A stretch of 64,000 bases of DNA from Microbacterium jejuense (GTDB lineage: Bacteria > Actinomycetota > Actinomycetes > Actinomycetales > Microbacteriaceae). This document shows positions 8,224 to 16,514 of the stretch, piece after piece; positions within the stretch are counted from its first letter, which is position 1; every line of letters begins with the position of its first letter. The notes below the pieces were generated by a model. It did not search any database, was not told the origin of the DNA, and was given only the letters and a program-made list of their open reading frames with translations. Where the stretch lies: contig NZ_JAEUAW010000006.1 of assembly GCF_019511665.1 (NCBI RefSeq), forward strand, positions 1-64,000. Reading direction: 5' to 3'. The translations under genes and the position numbers were made by a program.

Positions 8224-8793
8224 GTGCCGACGGGGAGAGCACTCGAAGACGCGCGCAGCATGCTGCTGGAGACGGGTCGGCGCATCCTCGCCGCCGAAGG
8301 CACCGGTGGTCTCACAAGTCGGTCGGTGACCGACCGAGCCGGAGTGGCCAAGGGTGTGCTGCATCGGCACTTCGCAGACTTCGATGCCTACCTCGCGGCG
8401 CTGGTCACCGACGATGCAGCGCGCATCCGCTCGATCGAGCCCCGCTCCGCCGGATCGACGGTCGATGCCGTGACCGATGTCGTCGAGCAGGTCTTCACGC
8501 CGACGACCCGGGCGCTCGTCGCGCTCGTCATCAGCCGGGACGAGGTGCGTCGCCGTGTACGCTCGCCCGGCTCATACGGGATCCCGCTGCTGATGGACGC
8601 GACCGCGGTCGTCATGGACGTACTCGCGGCAGGACGCGAGGTCGGCTGGATCCGACGGGATGCCGATGTGGCTGCCCTTGCGCTCGCACTCATCGGTAGT
8701 GCGCACCTGCTCTACGCCGGAGAACTCGGGGCGTTCCCCGACCATTCGGCCACGCATGAGGTCGTGGAGTCGATCCTCGTCGGGTCTCTGTGA
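8224..8793 (+). CDS. TetR-family transcriptional regulator
   Basis: A 189-residue repressor. The N-terminal helix-turn-helix reads LTSRSVTDRAGVAKGVLHRH at about residues 30-49. The ligand-binding C-terminal domain has no recognisable subfamily signature. The start is the GTG at 8224 with AAAGGAAC upstream. It diverges from a methyltransferase gene with overlapping palindromes in the 45-base gap, which fits control of itself and that neighbour. The downstream serine hydrolase begins 26 bases after its stop and could be co-transcribed. Confidence 0.85.
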   Translation: MPTGRALEDARSMLLETGRRILAAEGTGGLTSRSVTDRAGVAKGVLHRHFADFDAYLAALVTDDAARIRSIEPRSAGSTVDAVTDVVEQVFTPTTRALVALVISRDEVRRRVRSPGSYGIPLLMDATAVVMDVLAAGREVGWIRRDADVAALALALIGSAHLLYAGELGAFPDHSATHEVVESILVGSL

Positions 8794-8818
8794 GCCGACG
8801 CTCTGCCAGACTGCTGGG

Positions 8819-9691
8819 GTGAGCGCCTCCGACGTCCTCGAGACCATCGTCCGCGACATCGACGCCGCGGACCTGGGCGCTTACGGCGTCCACGTCCGAG
8901 TGGGAGACGACGAGGCACAGCATCGCTGGCGCAGCGACGACCGCGTCAACATCTACTCGGCGTCGAAGGGCGTCTGCGCCCTGGCCGTCGGGATGGCCGT
9001 GGATGCCGGCATCCTCTCTCTCGAGACGACCGTCGGTGAGCTGCTGCCGACGTTCGAGCTCGGCGAGAACGTGGATCGCGTGACGGTGCGGCACCTGCTG
9101 ACGATGACCAGCGGCATCGACTTCGAATGGTTCGGCGACCAGCCCGTGCCATGGCCGGACCTCGCCCAGGAGATGCTGCGACGCCCCTCCTCGGGCGCGG
9201 GCACGACGTTCCAGTACAGCGACGCGAGCACGTACACCGCGATGCGGCTGCTGGGCGTTCTCGTCGGCGATGTGCGCGACTGGCTCATGCCGCGGCTGTT
9301 CGACCCTCTCGGCATCCACAATCCGCAGTGGCATCGCTGCCCGCAGGGCTGGATCGTCGGCGGCAGCGGGCTGGAGCTGCGCACCGAGGAGCTCGCCCGG
9401 ATCGGCCGCGTGCTGCGCGACCGCGGGCGATGGGGCGTCACGCAGCTGGTCAGCGCCGAGTGGGTCGATCGCATGCACGACGACTGGGTCGCGACACCCT
9501 ACGGCGGCTCGTCGTCGCATTACGCGCTCGCCGTCTGGCAGGGCCCCGCCGCCTGCTGGCGCCTCGACGGCAAGTACGGTCAGTACGTCGTGATCGACGA
9601 CGCCGCCACGTCGGTCGTCACGATCACGGCGCACGAGGAGTCGCGGGATCACCTGCTGGCCTCGATCGCCGCGGCGGCGATCACCGGCTGA
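8819..9691 (+). CDS. Serine hydrolase, beta-lactamase class C family
   Basis: A 290-residue protein of the class C beta-lactamase/esterase fold. The SxxK nucleophile motif SASK is at residues 47-50, and YSD in QYSDAS replaces the usual Y-x-N. No signal peptide is seen, so it is probably an intracellular esterase or amidase, not a secreted antibiotic-resistance enzyme. The GTG at 8819 is the first start after the TetR stop that leaves the fold intact; longer in-frame starts overlap the regulator. A methyltransferase gene follows 11 bases downstream. Confidence 0.82.
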   Translation: MSASDVLETIVRDIDAADLGAYGVHVRVGDDEAQHRWRSDDRVNIYSASKGVCALAVGMAVDAGILSLETTVGELLPTFELGENVDRVTVRHLLTMTSGIDFEWFGDQPVPWPDLAQEMLRRPSSGAGTTFQYSDASTYTAMRLLGVLVGDVRDWLMPRLFDPLGIHNPQWHRCPQGWIVGGSGLELRTEELARIGRVLRDRGRWGVTQLVSAEWVDRMHDDWVATPYGGSSSHYALAVWQGPAACWRLDGKYGQYVVIDDAATSVVTITAHEESRDHLLASIAAAAITG

Positions 9692-9702
9692 GGAGAGAGT
9701 GG

Positions 9703-10308
9703 ATGCCTCGTCCCGATGCGCCTCGGTGGAACCACAACATCCACTTCCACCGCGTCGTGCTCGACGCGATCCCGGCCGGGGCGACGTCGGCGCTCGACGT
9801 GGGGACCGGGAACGGCATGCTCGCGCGAGACCTCCGGGATCGCCTGCCCGATGTCACGGGCGTCGACGTCGACGCGACGGTCCTGTCCGAAGCGGCCGCG
9901 GAGCACGGCGACGACATCGCGTGGACGTGTGCTGACGTGATGTCGCATGACTTCGGCCGGAGCTTCGATGTCGTGGCATCCATCGCGACCCTCCACCACT
10001 TCAGCGACCTCCACGGCGCGCTCCGACGGCTGCGCGAGCTCACGGCGCCCGGCGGCGTCCTTGTCGTGATCGGGCTCGCCGCGGATGCGTCGCTCGGCGA
10101 CCGGCTGCGCGGCCTGGCCGGTGTGGCGCAGCATCAGTACTACGTCCGGACCCGCAACCTGTGGGAGCACTCAGCGCCCACGGTCTGGCCACCACCGCAC
10201 ACCTATGCCGAGGTTCGCGAGAGCGCGGCCAGGGTGCTGCCGGGTGTGCGCTGGCGACAGTACGCGCTGTGGCGCTATTCGCTCACGTGGCACCGACCGC
10301 CGGGGTAA
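9703..10308 (+). CDS. Class I SAM-dependent methyltransferase
   Basis: A 201-residue methyltransferase. Motif I is SALDVGTGNGMLARDL, the acidic residue of motif II is in VTGVDVDATV, and FDVVASIATLHHFSDL is the motif IV/V region; the substrate is unknown. GAGGAGAGAG precedes the ATG at 9703, and the serine-hydrolase stop lies 11 bases upstream, so the two are probably one transcript. It is the second of four unrelated-looking class I methyltransferases in this window. The others are at 7372, 10443 and 43319. Confidence 0.83.
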   Translation: MPRPDAPRWNHNIHFHRVVLDAIPAGATSALDVGTGNGMLARDLRDRLPDVTGVDVDATVLSEAAAEHGDDIAWTCADVMSHDFGRSFDVVASIATLHHFSDLHGALRRLRELTAPGGVLVVIGLAADASLGDRLRGLAGVAQHQYYVRTRNLWEHSAPTVWPPPHTYAEVRESAARVLPGVRWRQYALWRYSLTWHRPPG

Positions 10309-10442
10309 CCATCGCCGCGATGCGGCTGGTGGTGCGCCCATCTGCCGAACGGCCGTCGGCTGAAGCGACTGCGGCAGCTCGGGCCAAGCACGACGCCGCG
10401 CCGCGGTCCCGGCCGTCCGGTCGAGCCGGGGCGCCAGCCTGC

Positions 10443-11177
10443 TCAGGCCGGGCGCGCGACGATGAGCCAGGAGGTGTAGTGCTCGGTGACTGCGCCGCCG
10501 AGAGCCGCGGCCGCGGACGCCGCCTCACCTGCCTCTTCCTGCGTCCAGTCGCTGAACGTGGCGAACAGTGCGCGGATCTGCTCCTCGGTCAGTTCGATCG
10601 ACCAGCGGTATCGGTGCACGGGGTCGACGGCGAACAGCCCGGAATCGGCGATCCGCTGCGCCGCCGCGTCGGCGTCTTCCGCGTTGCCGGGACGCGTGGT
10701 GGTGCGCCGCGCCACGATCGCCTGCACCGCTCGGCGGAACGGCGTCACCGGTGCCTCGGCGTCGCCGAACACGTTGCGCCACACCATCAATCGCCCGTCC
10801 GGCTTCAGCGCGCGTCGCACCAGCGGCAGGACGACATCCAGATCCATCCAGTGGATCGCGGTCGCCGCGACCACCAGATCGAACGTCGCGGGGGCCAAGC
10901 TGAGTTCCTCCGCCCGTGACCGCACGACCGTCACCTCCGGAAGCCGGCGCGCGAGGACCGCTGCGAGGTTCGCCCCCGGCTCGACCGCCGTCACCTCCAT
11001 GCCGGCCGCGCCGAGCACGCGGGTCGCCTCGCCGCTCCCCGCACCGAGGTCCAGCGCGCGTCGCCCCGGACGCAGGAGCCCGCTGGCCCGCACGTCCCGC
11101 CACAGCGCGTCAGGATAGGGCGGGCGCGCCGCGCCGTAGGCGTCGGCCATGCCGTCGAAGTGCATCGGGTCGACCAC
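10443..11177 (-). CDS. Class I SAM-dependent methyltransferase
   Basis: A 244-residue methyltransferase. It opens with DGMADAYGAARPPYPDALW, the F-x-x-x-A-x-x-Y-x-x-x-R-P-x-Y-P signature of the small-molecule (Trm9/UbiE-like) group. Motif I is ALDLGAGSGEATRVL, and DLVVAATAIHWMDLD is the motif IV region, much like the gene at 7372. The start is taken as GTG at 11177; an ATG four codons later is also possible. It is convergent with the methyltransferase at 9703, leaving 134 bases in which I see no gene. The substrate is unknown. Confidence 0.83.
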   Translation of the reverse strand: MVDPMHFDGMADAYGAARPPYPDALWRDVRASGLLRPGRRALDLGAGSGEATRVLGAAGMEVTAVEPGANLAAVLARRLPEVTVVRSRAEELSLAPATFDLVVAATAIHWMDLDVVLPLVRRALKPDGRLMVWRNVFGDAEAPVTPFRRAVQAIVARRTTTRPGNAEDADAAAQRIADSGLFAVDPVHRYRWSIELTEEQIRALFATFSDWTQEEAGEAASAAAALGGAVTEHYTSWLIVARPA

Positions 11178-11202
11178 GCCGCGAGCCTAGCCCGCCGCGC
11201 AG

Positions 11203-11727
11203 TCAGGTGCCGCCGGCATCCTTCCCCAACTCGAGCGCCGAGATGACGGTGGCGCTCCTCCCGGTCATGCTCGCGATGGCGATGAACGGCAGCCGCACGC
11301 TCGTGCCGGACGCTGTCGACACGCCGGGAACGTGCGTCATGTGCGGGCGGTACCCGTCGCGCCAGTACGCGGGAGCATCGACGGCGAACCCCGCGAGTCC
11401 GTGGAGCGCATCAGCCAGGCGCTCGTGCAAGGCGACGATCTGCGGCGACTCCACGAGCTGCACAGGGATGTCGTGCAGCGGGCCGAACCAGGCGCGATCG
11501 CCGAAGCGCAGCACCAGTGGCGGCTCGACGGCGCATGCGCGCGTCACGACTCGCACCACCACCTCGCTCGGTTCCGAAACCACGAAGTTCGAGGCGAGGG
11601 TGACGTGCGCCGGCCACGCACGGCGGTCGACGGTCTGTCCTACGGCGAGCGGCTCGGGCAGCGCGAGGACGACGAGCAGCGTGCGGGAGTCGTTCTCGGC
11701 CATCTCCACAATGTCACCGATCGTCAC
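11203..11727 (-). CDS. 2'-5' RNA ligase-like (2H phosphoesterase) protein
   Basis: A protein of up to 174 residues with the two H-x-T motifs of the 2H phosphoesterase superfamily: HVTL near the N-terminal third and HMTHV near the C-terminus. The family hydrolyses cyclic phosphates or joins 2',5'-RNA ends; the real substrate is unknown. I placed the start at the GTG at 11727, which overlaps the TGA of the upstream epimerase gene as GTGA and so suggests translational coupling. The ATG at 11703 is the alternative and would remove eight residues. Confidence 0.72.
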   Translation of the reverse strand: MTIGDIVEMAENDSRTLLVVLALPEPLAVGQTVDRRAWPAHVTLASNFVVSEPSEVVVRVVTRACAVEPPLVLRFGDRAWFGPLHDIPVQLVESPQIVALHERLADALHGLAGFAVDAPAYWRDGYRPHMTHVPGVSTASGTSVRLPFIAIASMTGRSATVISALELGKDAGGT

Positions 11728-12653
11728 AGCGTCGAGACCACCCAGTGAGCCTCGGCGGCGATCAGGTCGACGCCACGGCCGACGGGTCGATAGCCGAGCT
11801 GCTCCGACGCCGACGTGTCCAGCACGATCGGGTGCAGAGCCGCCCACGGATTCGCACCGCGCTCATCGTCGCCGGACAGGAGTTCGATCTGGCCGTGCCA
11901 GTCGAGCGCATCTCCGATCGAGCGCACGATCTCGGCGGCGGTCGGGACGTCCGGATCCGCACTGTTGAGCACGCGCGCGGCGGGCGCTCCGGCGACGGTC
12001 TCGATCAGCGAGGCCGTGTTGTCGGCGGCGGTGAGGTGATCGACGGACTCCCCGAGCCGGGCGAGCGGAATGACGTCGTCGCCGCGCAGCATCCTCTCGA
12101 CGAAGGTGCGCGTACGGGCGTTGCGCGCCCACCGGCCGTGGACCTTCGATGGGCGGATGACGGTGACCGGCAGCCCGCTGTCGAGCAGGACGCGTTCGAC
12201 GGCGACCTTGGAGGGCGCGTAGCCTTCGCGGGTGTACGGATCGACGTCGTCTTCGGCCGGCGGCAGGGTCGGGTTCGATTCCGCCAGGGGAACGACGAAG
12301 CGCGGGGCCTCGTCGCCGTTGATGTGCCGGCCCTGCGCGTCGACGTAGACGGCACGCGACGAGATCACGATGGGGGAGCGGATCGCCGTCAGTACGGGGA
12401 GCAGCGCCCGCGCGTCGGCGGCGCGATAGGCGAGGAGGTCGACCAGAAGCTCCGCACCGGCGCCGACGAGCCGCTCGATCGCCGCGGTGTCGCTGCGGTC
12501 GATCGCGTGGAACCGCACGCCCGCACGGATGAGTTCGTCCGGCATCGACCCGGGGGAGCGCCCGGTGACGTCGACCGTCCATCCCGCGCCGGCCAGCCGG
12601 GCAGCCGTCGCAGCGCCGATCGCACCTGTTCCGCCGAGTATGACCGCACGCAT
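11724..12653 (-). CDS. NAD-dependent epimerase/dehydratase family protein
   Basis: A 309-residue extended short-chain dehydrogenase. The dinucleotide-binding motif GGTGAIGAATA lies at residues 7-17. The usual active-site Y-x-x-x-K is represented by the YAPSK segment following PYTRE. Proteins of this group range from sugar epimerases to NADPH-dependent reductases, and no substrate can be read here. It starts at the ATG at 12653 and is coupled to the 2H phosphoesterase through a GTGA overlap; no sugar-nucleotide genes are nearby. Confidence 0.82.
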   Translation of the reverse strand: MRAVILGGTGAIGAATAARLAGAGWTVDVTGRSPGSMPDELIRAGVRFHAIDRSDTAAIERLVGAGAELLVDLLAYRAADARALLPVLTAIRSPIVISSRAVYVDAQGRHINGDEAPRFVVPLAESNPTLPPAEDDVDPYTREGYAPSKVAVERVLLDSGLPVTVIRPSKVHGRWARNARTRTFVERMLRGDDVIPLARLGESVDHLTAADNTASLIETVAGAPAARVLNSADPDVPTAAEIVRSIGDALDWHGQIELLSGDDERGANPWAALHPIVLDTSASEQLGYRPVGRGVDLIAAEAHWVVSTL

Positions 12654-12737
12654 CCGTCCAGCCTGACACAGGCTCCTGCTGCAGCTCTCTGGGGAGAGAC
12701 GGTGGAGGGCCGATCCCCGCGCGCGGTCGACGACTGG

Positions 12738-14108
12738 TCAGAACGGTGGAGTGTCGGCCGGGTCGGGCAGATTGTCGAGAATGGCGCGGACGCGCTCAGT
12801 CAGCCCGGCGAAGGGATGCCGCGTCCGGTGGCCGCTTGGAAACTCCACCTCGACGGTGCCGTCGTTGCGTCGGTGATGCCGGAGCATGGTGGTGTCTTTG
12901 AGTGCATGGTCGGGGTCGCACAGCGGATCGAGATTGCCGATGTCGGTCTCGCCGCGGCCGGGGCCGTGGTACGGGCAGTGGTGGTCGATGTCGGCGTCGA
13001 GCGCGAGGCGTTCGCACCCGTCGCGGGCGCAGGTGCCGTGAACGAGCGCGAGCCACTCGCGCTGCGCACGCGTCGCGATGCGGGCGCGACGGTCCATGTC
13101 GAGGATCACGCCGGTCACGGGATCCGTGATCACGCGGGTGAACGCCCCCGCGTCCAGCAGCAGCTGACGGGCGGTCGCGTCATCTATCGGCCCGACACCG
13201 GGGATCATGCACTCGCTGTTCAGGTCCAGCCCCACCACGCCTGGGCGTGCGCCCGCGCCGCGGACGCTGGAGCGTGCGACGGGGGAGAGCCGGTCGAGCG
13301 GCACGGTGACCAGCACCTTGGCCTTCACCGTCGTCGCCTCTCCACCGGCAAGAAGGTCCGCGAAGAGGTCCGCACGGATCTGCTCCGTTGTGCGCCCGTC
13401 GCGCTCCACCACGGGCAGATGCTTGGCCGTCAGTGTGAGTTCGCGGTCGATCGCGTGCGCACGTTCGGTGGCGACCAGTCCATACACCCACGACATCCCG
13501 TCGGCGACGTCCTCGACGTAGACGGTGCGCCTCGCGAACGCATCCGCATGGCGCTGCGTGCGCGTTCGAGCCGTGAGCCGATCGGCGACCACCCGCGCCT
13601 GCCGGCGCGTTGCCGCGACCGTCGCAGAAACAGCGACCTCGCGCAGCAGCTCGTCGAACGCGGCGACTTCAGCCGGGCATTCTGCGAACGCCGGCAGCTG
13701 CGCCACCACCGCCTTCACGTGAGGAATCGAGATCAGCCCGTCCCGAGCCGCCTGCCACACGCGTGGCAGCTCGTCTCGCGCCTGCGCGGCTATCGCGGCC
13801 GACGATCGAACCTCGCCTTCGGTGAGCCGCAGCCGCGAAGACGCCTCCAGCACAGCGCATCGCTCAGCCAGAGCCGCGTCGCCACCCAACGGGGCCATCT
13901 CACGGTCAGCGCGGCGCGGAACGAAGTCCGCATTCACGTAGAGCGCGGGGTGGACGCGTACGAACTCCAGCACGTCTGCGAGGTGCTCGCATTGCCGCGC
14001 CGCACGCCGATTCGCCTCGAACTGCTCGGCCTCCGCATCCAGGAACATCTCCCGCAGCACGAACACGTCAGCGACCCGCTCCATGGGGCGAGACGTGGCG
14101 CTCTGCAT
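12738..14108 (-). CDS. DUF222 domain protein with C-terminal HNH endonuclease domain
   Basis: A 456-residue protein. The long helical DUF222 region fills roughly the first 350 residues and is followed by an HNH domain with CARDGCERLALDADIDHHCP and PLCDPDHALKDT, which supply paired cysteines and the His-Asn/Asp-His nuclease core. DUF222-HNH genes are abundant and variable in actinobacteria, especially Microbacteriaceae, and are often scattered as accessory copies; their cellular role is not settled. The ATG at 14108 lies 11 bases from TATACT on the minus strand, so the leader is very short. It is the last gene before the dif-bearing gap. Confidence 0.85.
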   Translation of the reverse strand: MQSATSRPMERVADVFVLREMFLDAEAEQFEANRRAARQCEHLADVLEFVRVHPALYVNADFVPRRADREMAPLGGDAALAERCAVLEASSRLRLTEGEVRSSAAIAAQARDELPRVWQAARDGLISIPHVKAVVAQLPAFAECPAEVAAFDELLREVAVSATVAATRRQARVVADRLTARTRTQRHADAFARRTVYVEDVADGMSWVYGLVATERAHAIDRELTLTAKHLPVVERDGRTTEQIRADLFADLLAGGEATTVKAKVLVTVPLDRLSPVARSSVRGAGARPGVVGLDLNSECMIPGVGPIDDATARQLLLDAGAFTRVITDPVTGVILDMDRRARIATRAQREWLALVHGTCARDGCERLALDADIDHHCPYHGPGRGETDIGNLDPLCDPDHALKDTTMLRHHRRNDGTVEVEFPSGHRTRHPFAGLTERVRAILDNLPDPADTPPF

Positions 14109-14749
14109 ACTGGCAGTTTAGTATATATGTACGATAGATGGGTAGCGTATTTCGCTGTTGCAGCCGAATCATCACCGTCGGCCAACCCAAGGGCGTGTGT
14201 CGCAGTCGAACAGAATTCGCAGTCTCAGCGAGCCGAAGCGAACGTGTGACGCGTCCAGAGCGGGGGAGTCACCTGATCGGTCGGGCACGCCGCAGTGACC
14301 TCGCGGAGCGGTCGAGGCAGGACGGCTGATGAGCCGCGTGCGGCAGAGAGAGAGGTGGGCACGGTGTCCGCGGGCTCGGATGCCGCTCAATTGGATCCGG
14401 TTCATCCTGTTGTCGGCGACGATGCGGCGCGACAGCCGTACGCAACCGGGCTGTGGGATCCGCAGGCGCGCCACGACTGCGTCCGACGAACGAGGATTCG
14501 ACAACGCCGGCGCGGAAGCTCGCCGTACGGCGGAGAGGAGGTTCGCACCGCGCCGTGAAACGACGCCTCACGCGAGTTGACATAATGTGCATTATCGGCG
14601 ATTCCCAATCAACCTTGCCGCCCCTTCTGAAGGCCCCTCTCAGCGCAACATTCCAGTAGGGCCCGGCCGCCGGCATCCACCAACTCAGCGCACACTGCAC
14701 CGCACCGGCGTCACGAACTGCGCCACAGCGACGCAGAATCACGCGGTCG
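14109..14749. other. Gene-free terminus region containing dif
   Basis: A 641-base interval with no convincing gene. The open frames through it are arginine-rich translations without recognisable motifs. Its left end (14109-14160) is much richer in A+T than its surroundings and carries the minus-strand promoter of the DUF222-HNH gene (TATACT at 14120-14125). A perfect 12-base palindrome CGCCGTACGGCG lies at 14521-14532, and the dif-like site is at 14575-14602. No integrase, tRNA or repeated copy of the site is seen beside it. Confidence 0.7.
14575..14602 (-). other. dif: dif chromosome-dimer resolution site (XerC/XerD)
   Basis: Read on the minus strand this is an 11-6-11 Xer site. The left (XerC) arm is ATCGCCGATAA, the centre is TGCACA, and the right (XerD) arm is TTATGTCAACT. 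I recall the published actinobacterial dif consensus as having core CCGATAAT on the left and ACATTATGTCAA on the right. This site agrees at 26 of 28 positions, including every position of both inner arms. The arms also match the E. coli site at most conserved positions. It is a single copy within a 640-base gene-free gap, as expected for a chromosomal dif and not for a prophage or integrative-element attachment duplication. Confidence 0.88.
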
Positions 14750-15199
14750 TCAGACGACCCACGAACCGTCGCGCATCAGCACGCGACCGGCGAGCTCGTT
14801 CGACTCGCGCCACGCCTGGATGCGCGTCGGCCGCAGCACGAGGTACACATAACCGTCGAGCCTGCGCGGATCCCAGTCCGCCTGAGCGGCGTACGCCTCG
14901 CCGAGCGCCGCGTCCTCATCGACGCCCACGGAGCGCTCCAGCTCGACGTCGAGCAGCGCGACGTCACGCGTGGGCCCGACGGCGAGGCGCGCCACACCAG
15001 CCGCGCCGAGATTGCGCGCCGTGACGGAGGACGCAGCCAGCGCGATCACTGCGCGCTCGTCGATCCATGCCAATGACAGCGGCACCAGGTACGGTCCGCC
15101 GTCGACGGACGCCGTCGCCACCCACACGTCTGCGGCGGGCGCCGTCAGCGCGGCGACGAGATCGGCCTTGCGGGTCGCACGATCACGTGGTTCAGGCAT
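14750..15199 (-). CDS. Pyridoxamine 5'-phosphate oxidase-related (split-barrel FMN) protein
   Basis: A 149-residue split beta-barrel protein. WVATASVDGGPYLVPLSLAW is the opening strand pair of the PNPOx/F420-binding fold, and ARNLGAAGVARLAVGPTRD the middle turn. Related actinobacterial proteins use FMN or F420 to reduce small molecules; the cofactor cannot be assigned here. The ATG at 15199 has AGGAGAGT upstream and sits just outside the gap with dif. The gene diverges from the AEC transporter at 15306. Confidence 0.8.
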   Translation of the reverse strand: MPEPRDRATRKADLVAALTAPAADVWVATASVDGGPYLVPLSLAWIDERAVIALAASSVTARNLGAAGVARLAVGPTRDVALLDVELERSVGVDEDAALGEAYAAQADWDPRRLDGYVYLVLRPTRIQAWRESNELAGRVLMRDGSWVV

Positions 15200-15305
15200 C
15201 GGACTCTCCTGTCTGTTCACCACGGGCCTGTCTGCCCGGCGAGCCAGTCTGACAGACGCCGACGCACGATTCACGCCCAGGGAACGGTTTCTCTAGGCTC
15301 GAAGA

Positions 15306-16226
15306 ATGCTGGAGTCGCTCACCGGGTTCGTCGTGGTGGGCGTCGCGATCCTGGTGGGCTGGATCCTCGGCCGCATCGACCTGCTCGGCGAGCACGCGCG
15401 ACCGGTCCTGGCGCGGCTGACGTTCTTCGTGCTGTCGCCGTTCCTGCTGTTCACGGTGCTGTCGCAGGCGGACGTTCACACGCTGTTCTCGTCGCTGCTG
15501 CCGGTGTCGGCGATCGCCGCGGTGGCCGTCATCGTCGCGTATGCGCTCATCGCACGATTCGCGTTCCGGCGGTCCGTCGGAGAGACGGTCATCGGCGCCC
15601 TCAGTGCCGGCCAGGTCAACTCCAACAACATCGGCATCCCGCTGTCGCTGTATCTGCTGGGCAGCGCGGCGTATCCGGCGCCCGTGATCCTCCTGCAGCT
15701 GCTGGTGTTCACGCCCGTCACGATGGCGATCCTGGATGCCGTCACGACAGCCCGCACGTCGCTCTGGCGCTCCGTCGTGCGGGTGGCCACCAATCCCCTC
15801 GTGCTCGGCTCGGCACTGGGCGCGCTCGTCTCGGTCCTCGGGATCGACCTGCCGCCGGTCGTGCTGCAGCCGGCACTGCTCATCGCCAACGCGTGCGTGC
15901 CGGTGCTGCTGATCGCGTATGGGATCTCACTGCACGGGCAGCGGGTGCTCGGCCCGTCGGGGCGTCGGCGCGACATCGTGCTCGCCACCACGCTGAAGCT
16001 CGTCGCGATGCCGCTCATCGCATGGGCGGTCGCCGAGTTCGTCTTCAGTCTGAGCGCGCACGACGTGCTGGTGGTCACGGTGCTCGCGGCGCTGCCGACG
16101 GCGCAGAACGTCTTCAACTACTCGCAGCGCTACGACATCGGCGAGACCATCTCGCGCGACACCGTCTTCCTCACCACGATCGGGTGCGTGCCGGTGCTCA
16201 TCATCGTCACCCTGCTGCTCGGGTGA
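15306..16226 (+). CDS. AEC (auxin efflux carrier) family transporter
   Basis: A 306-residue membrane protein with about ten hydrophobic helices in two halves. GQVNSNNIGIPLSL and, near the C-terminus, ALPTAQNVFNYSQRY are the broken-helix motifs of the bile/arsenite/riboflavin and auxin-efflux transporter fold. Bacterial members carry dicarboxylates such as malate or malonate, or are uncharacterised. The ATG at 15306 begins directly with the first helix. The gene stands alone and converges with the DUF6510 gene. Confidence 0.85.
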   Translation: MLESLTGFVVVGVAILVGWILGRIDLLGEHARPVLARLTFFVLSPFLLFTVLSQADVHTLFSSLLPVSAIAAVAVIVAYALIARFAFRRSVGETVIGALSAGQVNSNNIGIPLSLYLLGSAAYPAPVILLQLLVFTPVTMAILDAVTTARTSLWRSVVRVATNPLVLGSALGALVSVLGIDLPPVVLQPALLIANACVPVLLIAYGISLHGQRVLGPSGRRRDIVLATTLKLVAMPLIAWAVAEFVFSLSAHDVLVVTVLAALPTAQNVFNYSQRYDIGETISRDTVFLTTIGCVPVLIIVTLLLG

Positions 16227-16241
16227 CTCCCCCGGCGCCGC

Positions 16242-16514
16242 TCAGTCCCGCACGACCTCGTGCAGCGCACCCAGGATCAGCCGCGTTCCGCCGTCGTCAC
16301 GCAGCACCGTGAAGAGCGTGTGCGTGCACGAGCGGCAGCGGACGATCGCCGCCGACTCGTCGAGCTCGACGACCGTCTCGGCGAACGGCGCCGCTGCGCC
16401 GCATCCGCCGCACACCCCGACGAGGGCCGTGACGTCCGCCCCGAACACGTCCCACAGCATCCCGGCAGCGGCGTTGCCGTCCACCGTGCTCGTCGCGTTG
16501 TCTGCCCGCATCAT
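16242..16514 (-). CDS. DUF6510 family zinc-ribbon protein
   Basis: A 90-residue protein with two Cys pairs, VCGGCG at about residues 34-39 and VRCRSC at about 58-63, a layout that suggests one four-cysteine zinc or iron centre. DUF6510 is a small actinobacterial family of unknown function. The ATG at 16514 overlaps the stop of the flavin reductase gene as ATGA, so it is translationally coupled to the oxidoreductase operon. A rubredoxin-like electron carrier or assembly role is conceivable from context only; the spacing of the pairs does not prove iron binding. Confidence 0.72.
   Translation of the reverse strand: MMRADNATSTVDGNAAAGMLWDVFGADVTALVGVCGGCGAAAPFAETVVELDESAAIVRCRSCTHTLFTVLRDDGGTRLILGALHEVVRD

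Noticed and set aside
12738..14108. DUF222-HNH gene as part of a mobile element or intein
   Set aside because: No terminal repeats, transposase, splice motifs or duplicated flanks are visible; only the gene type hints at mobility.
14521..14532. Perfect 12-base palindrome CGCCGTACGGCG near dif
   Set aside because: A 12-base G+C palindrome is not rare at this base composition, and no second copy or partner was seen, so it was not listed as a site.
14269..14742. A 157-codon open frame on the minus strand across the dif gap
   Set aside because: Its translation is arginine-rich without motifs or a ribosome site, and it is interrupted in meaning by the dif site; it looks like an ordinary chance frame in high-GC DNA.
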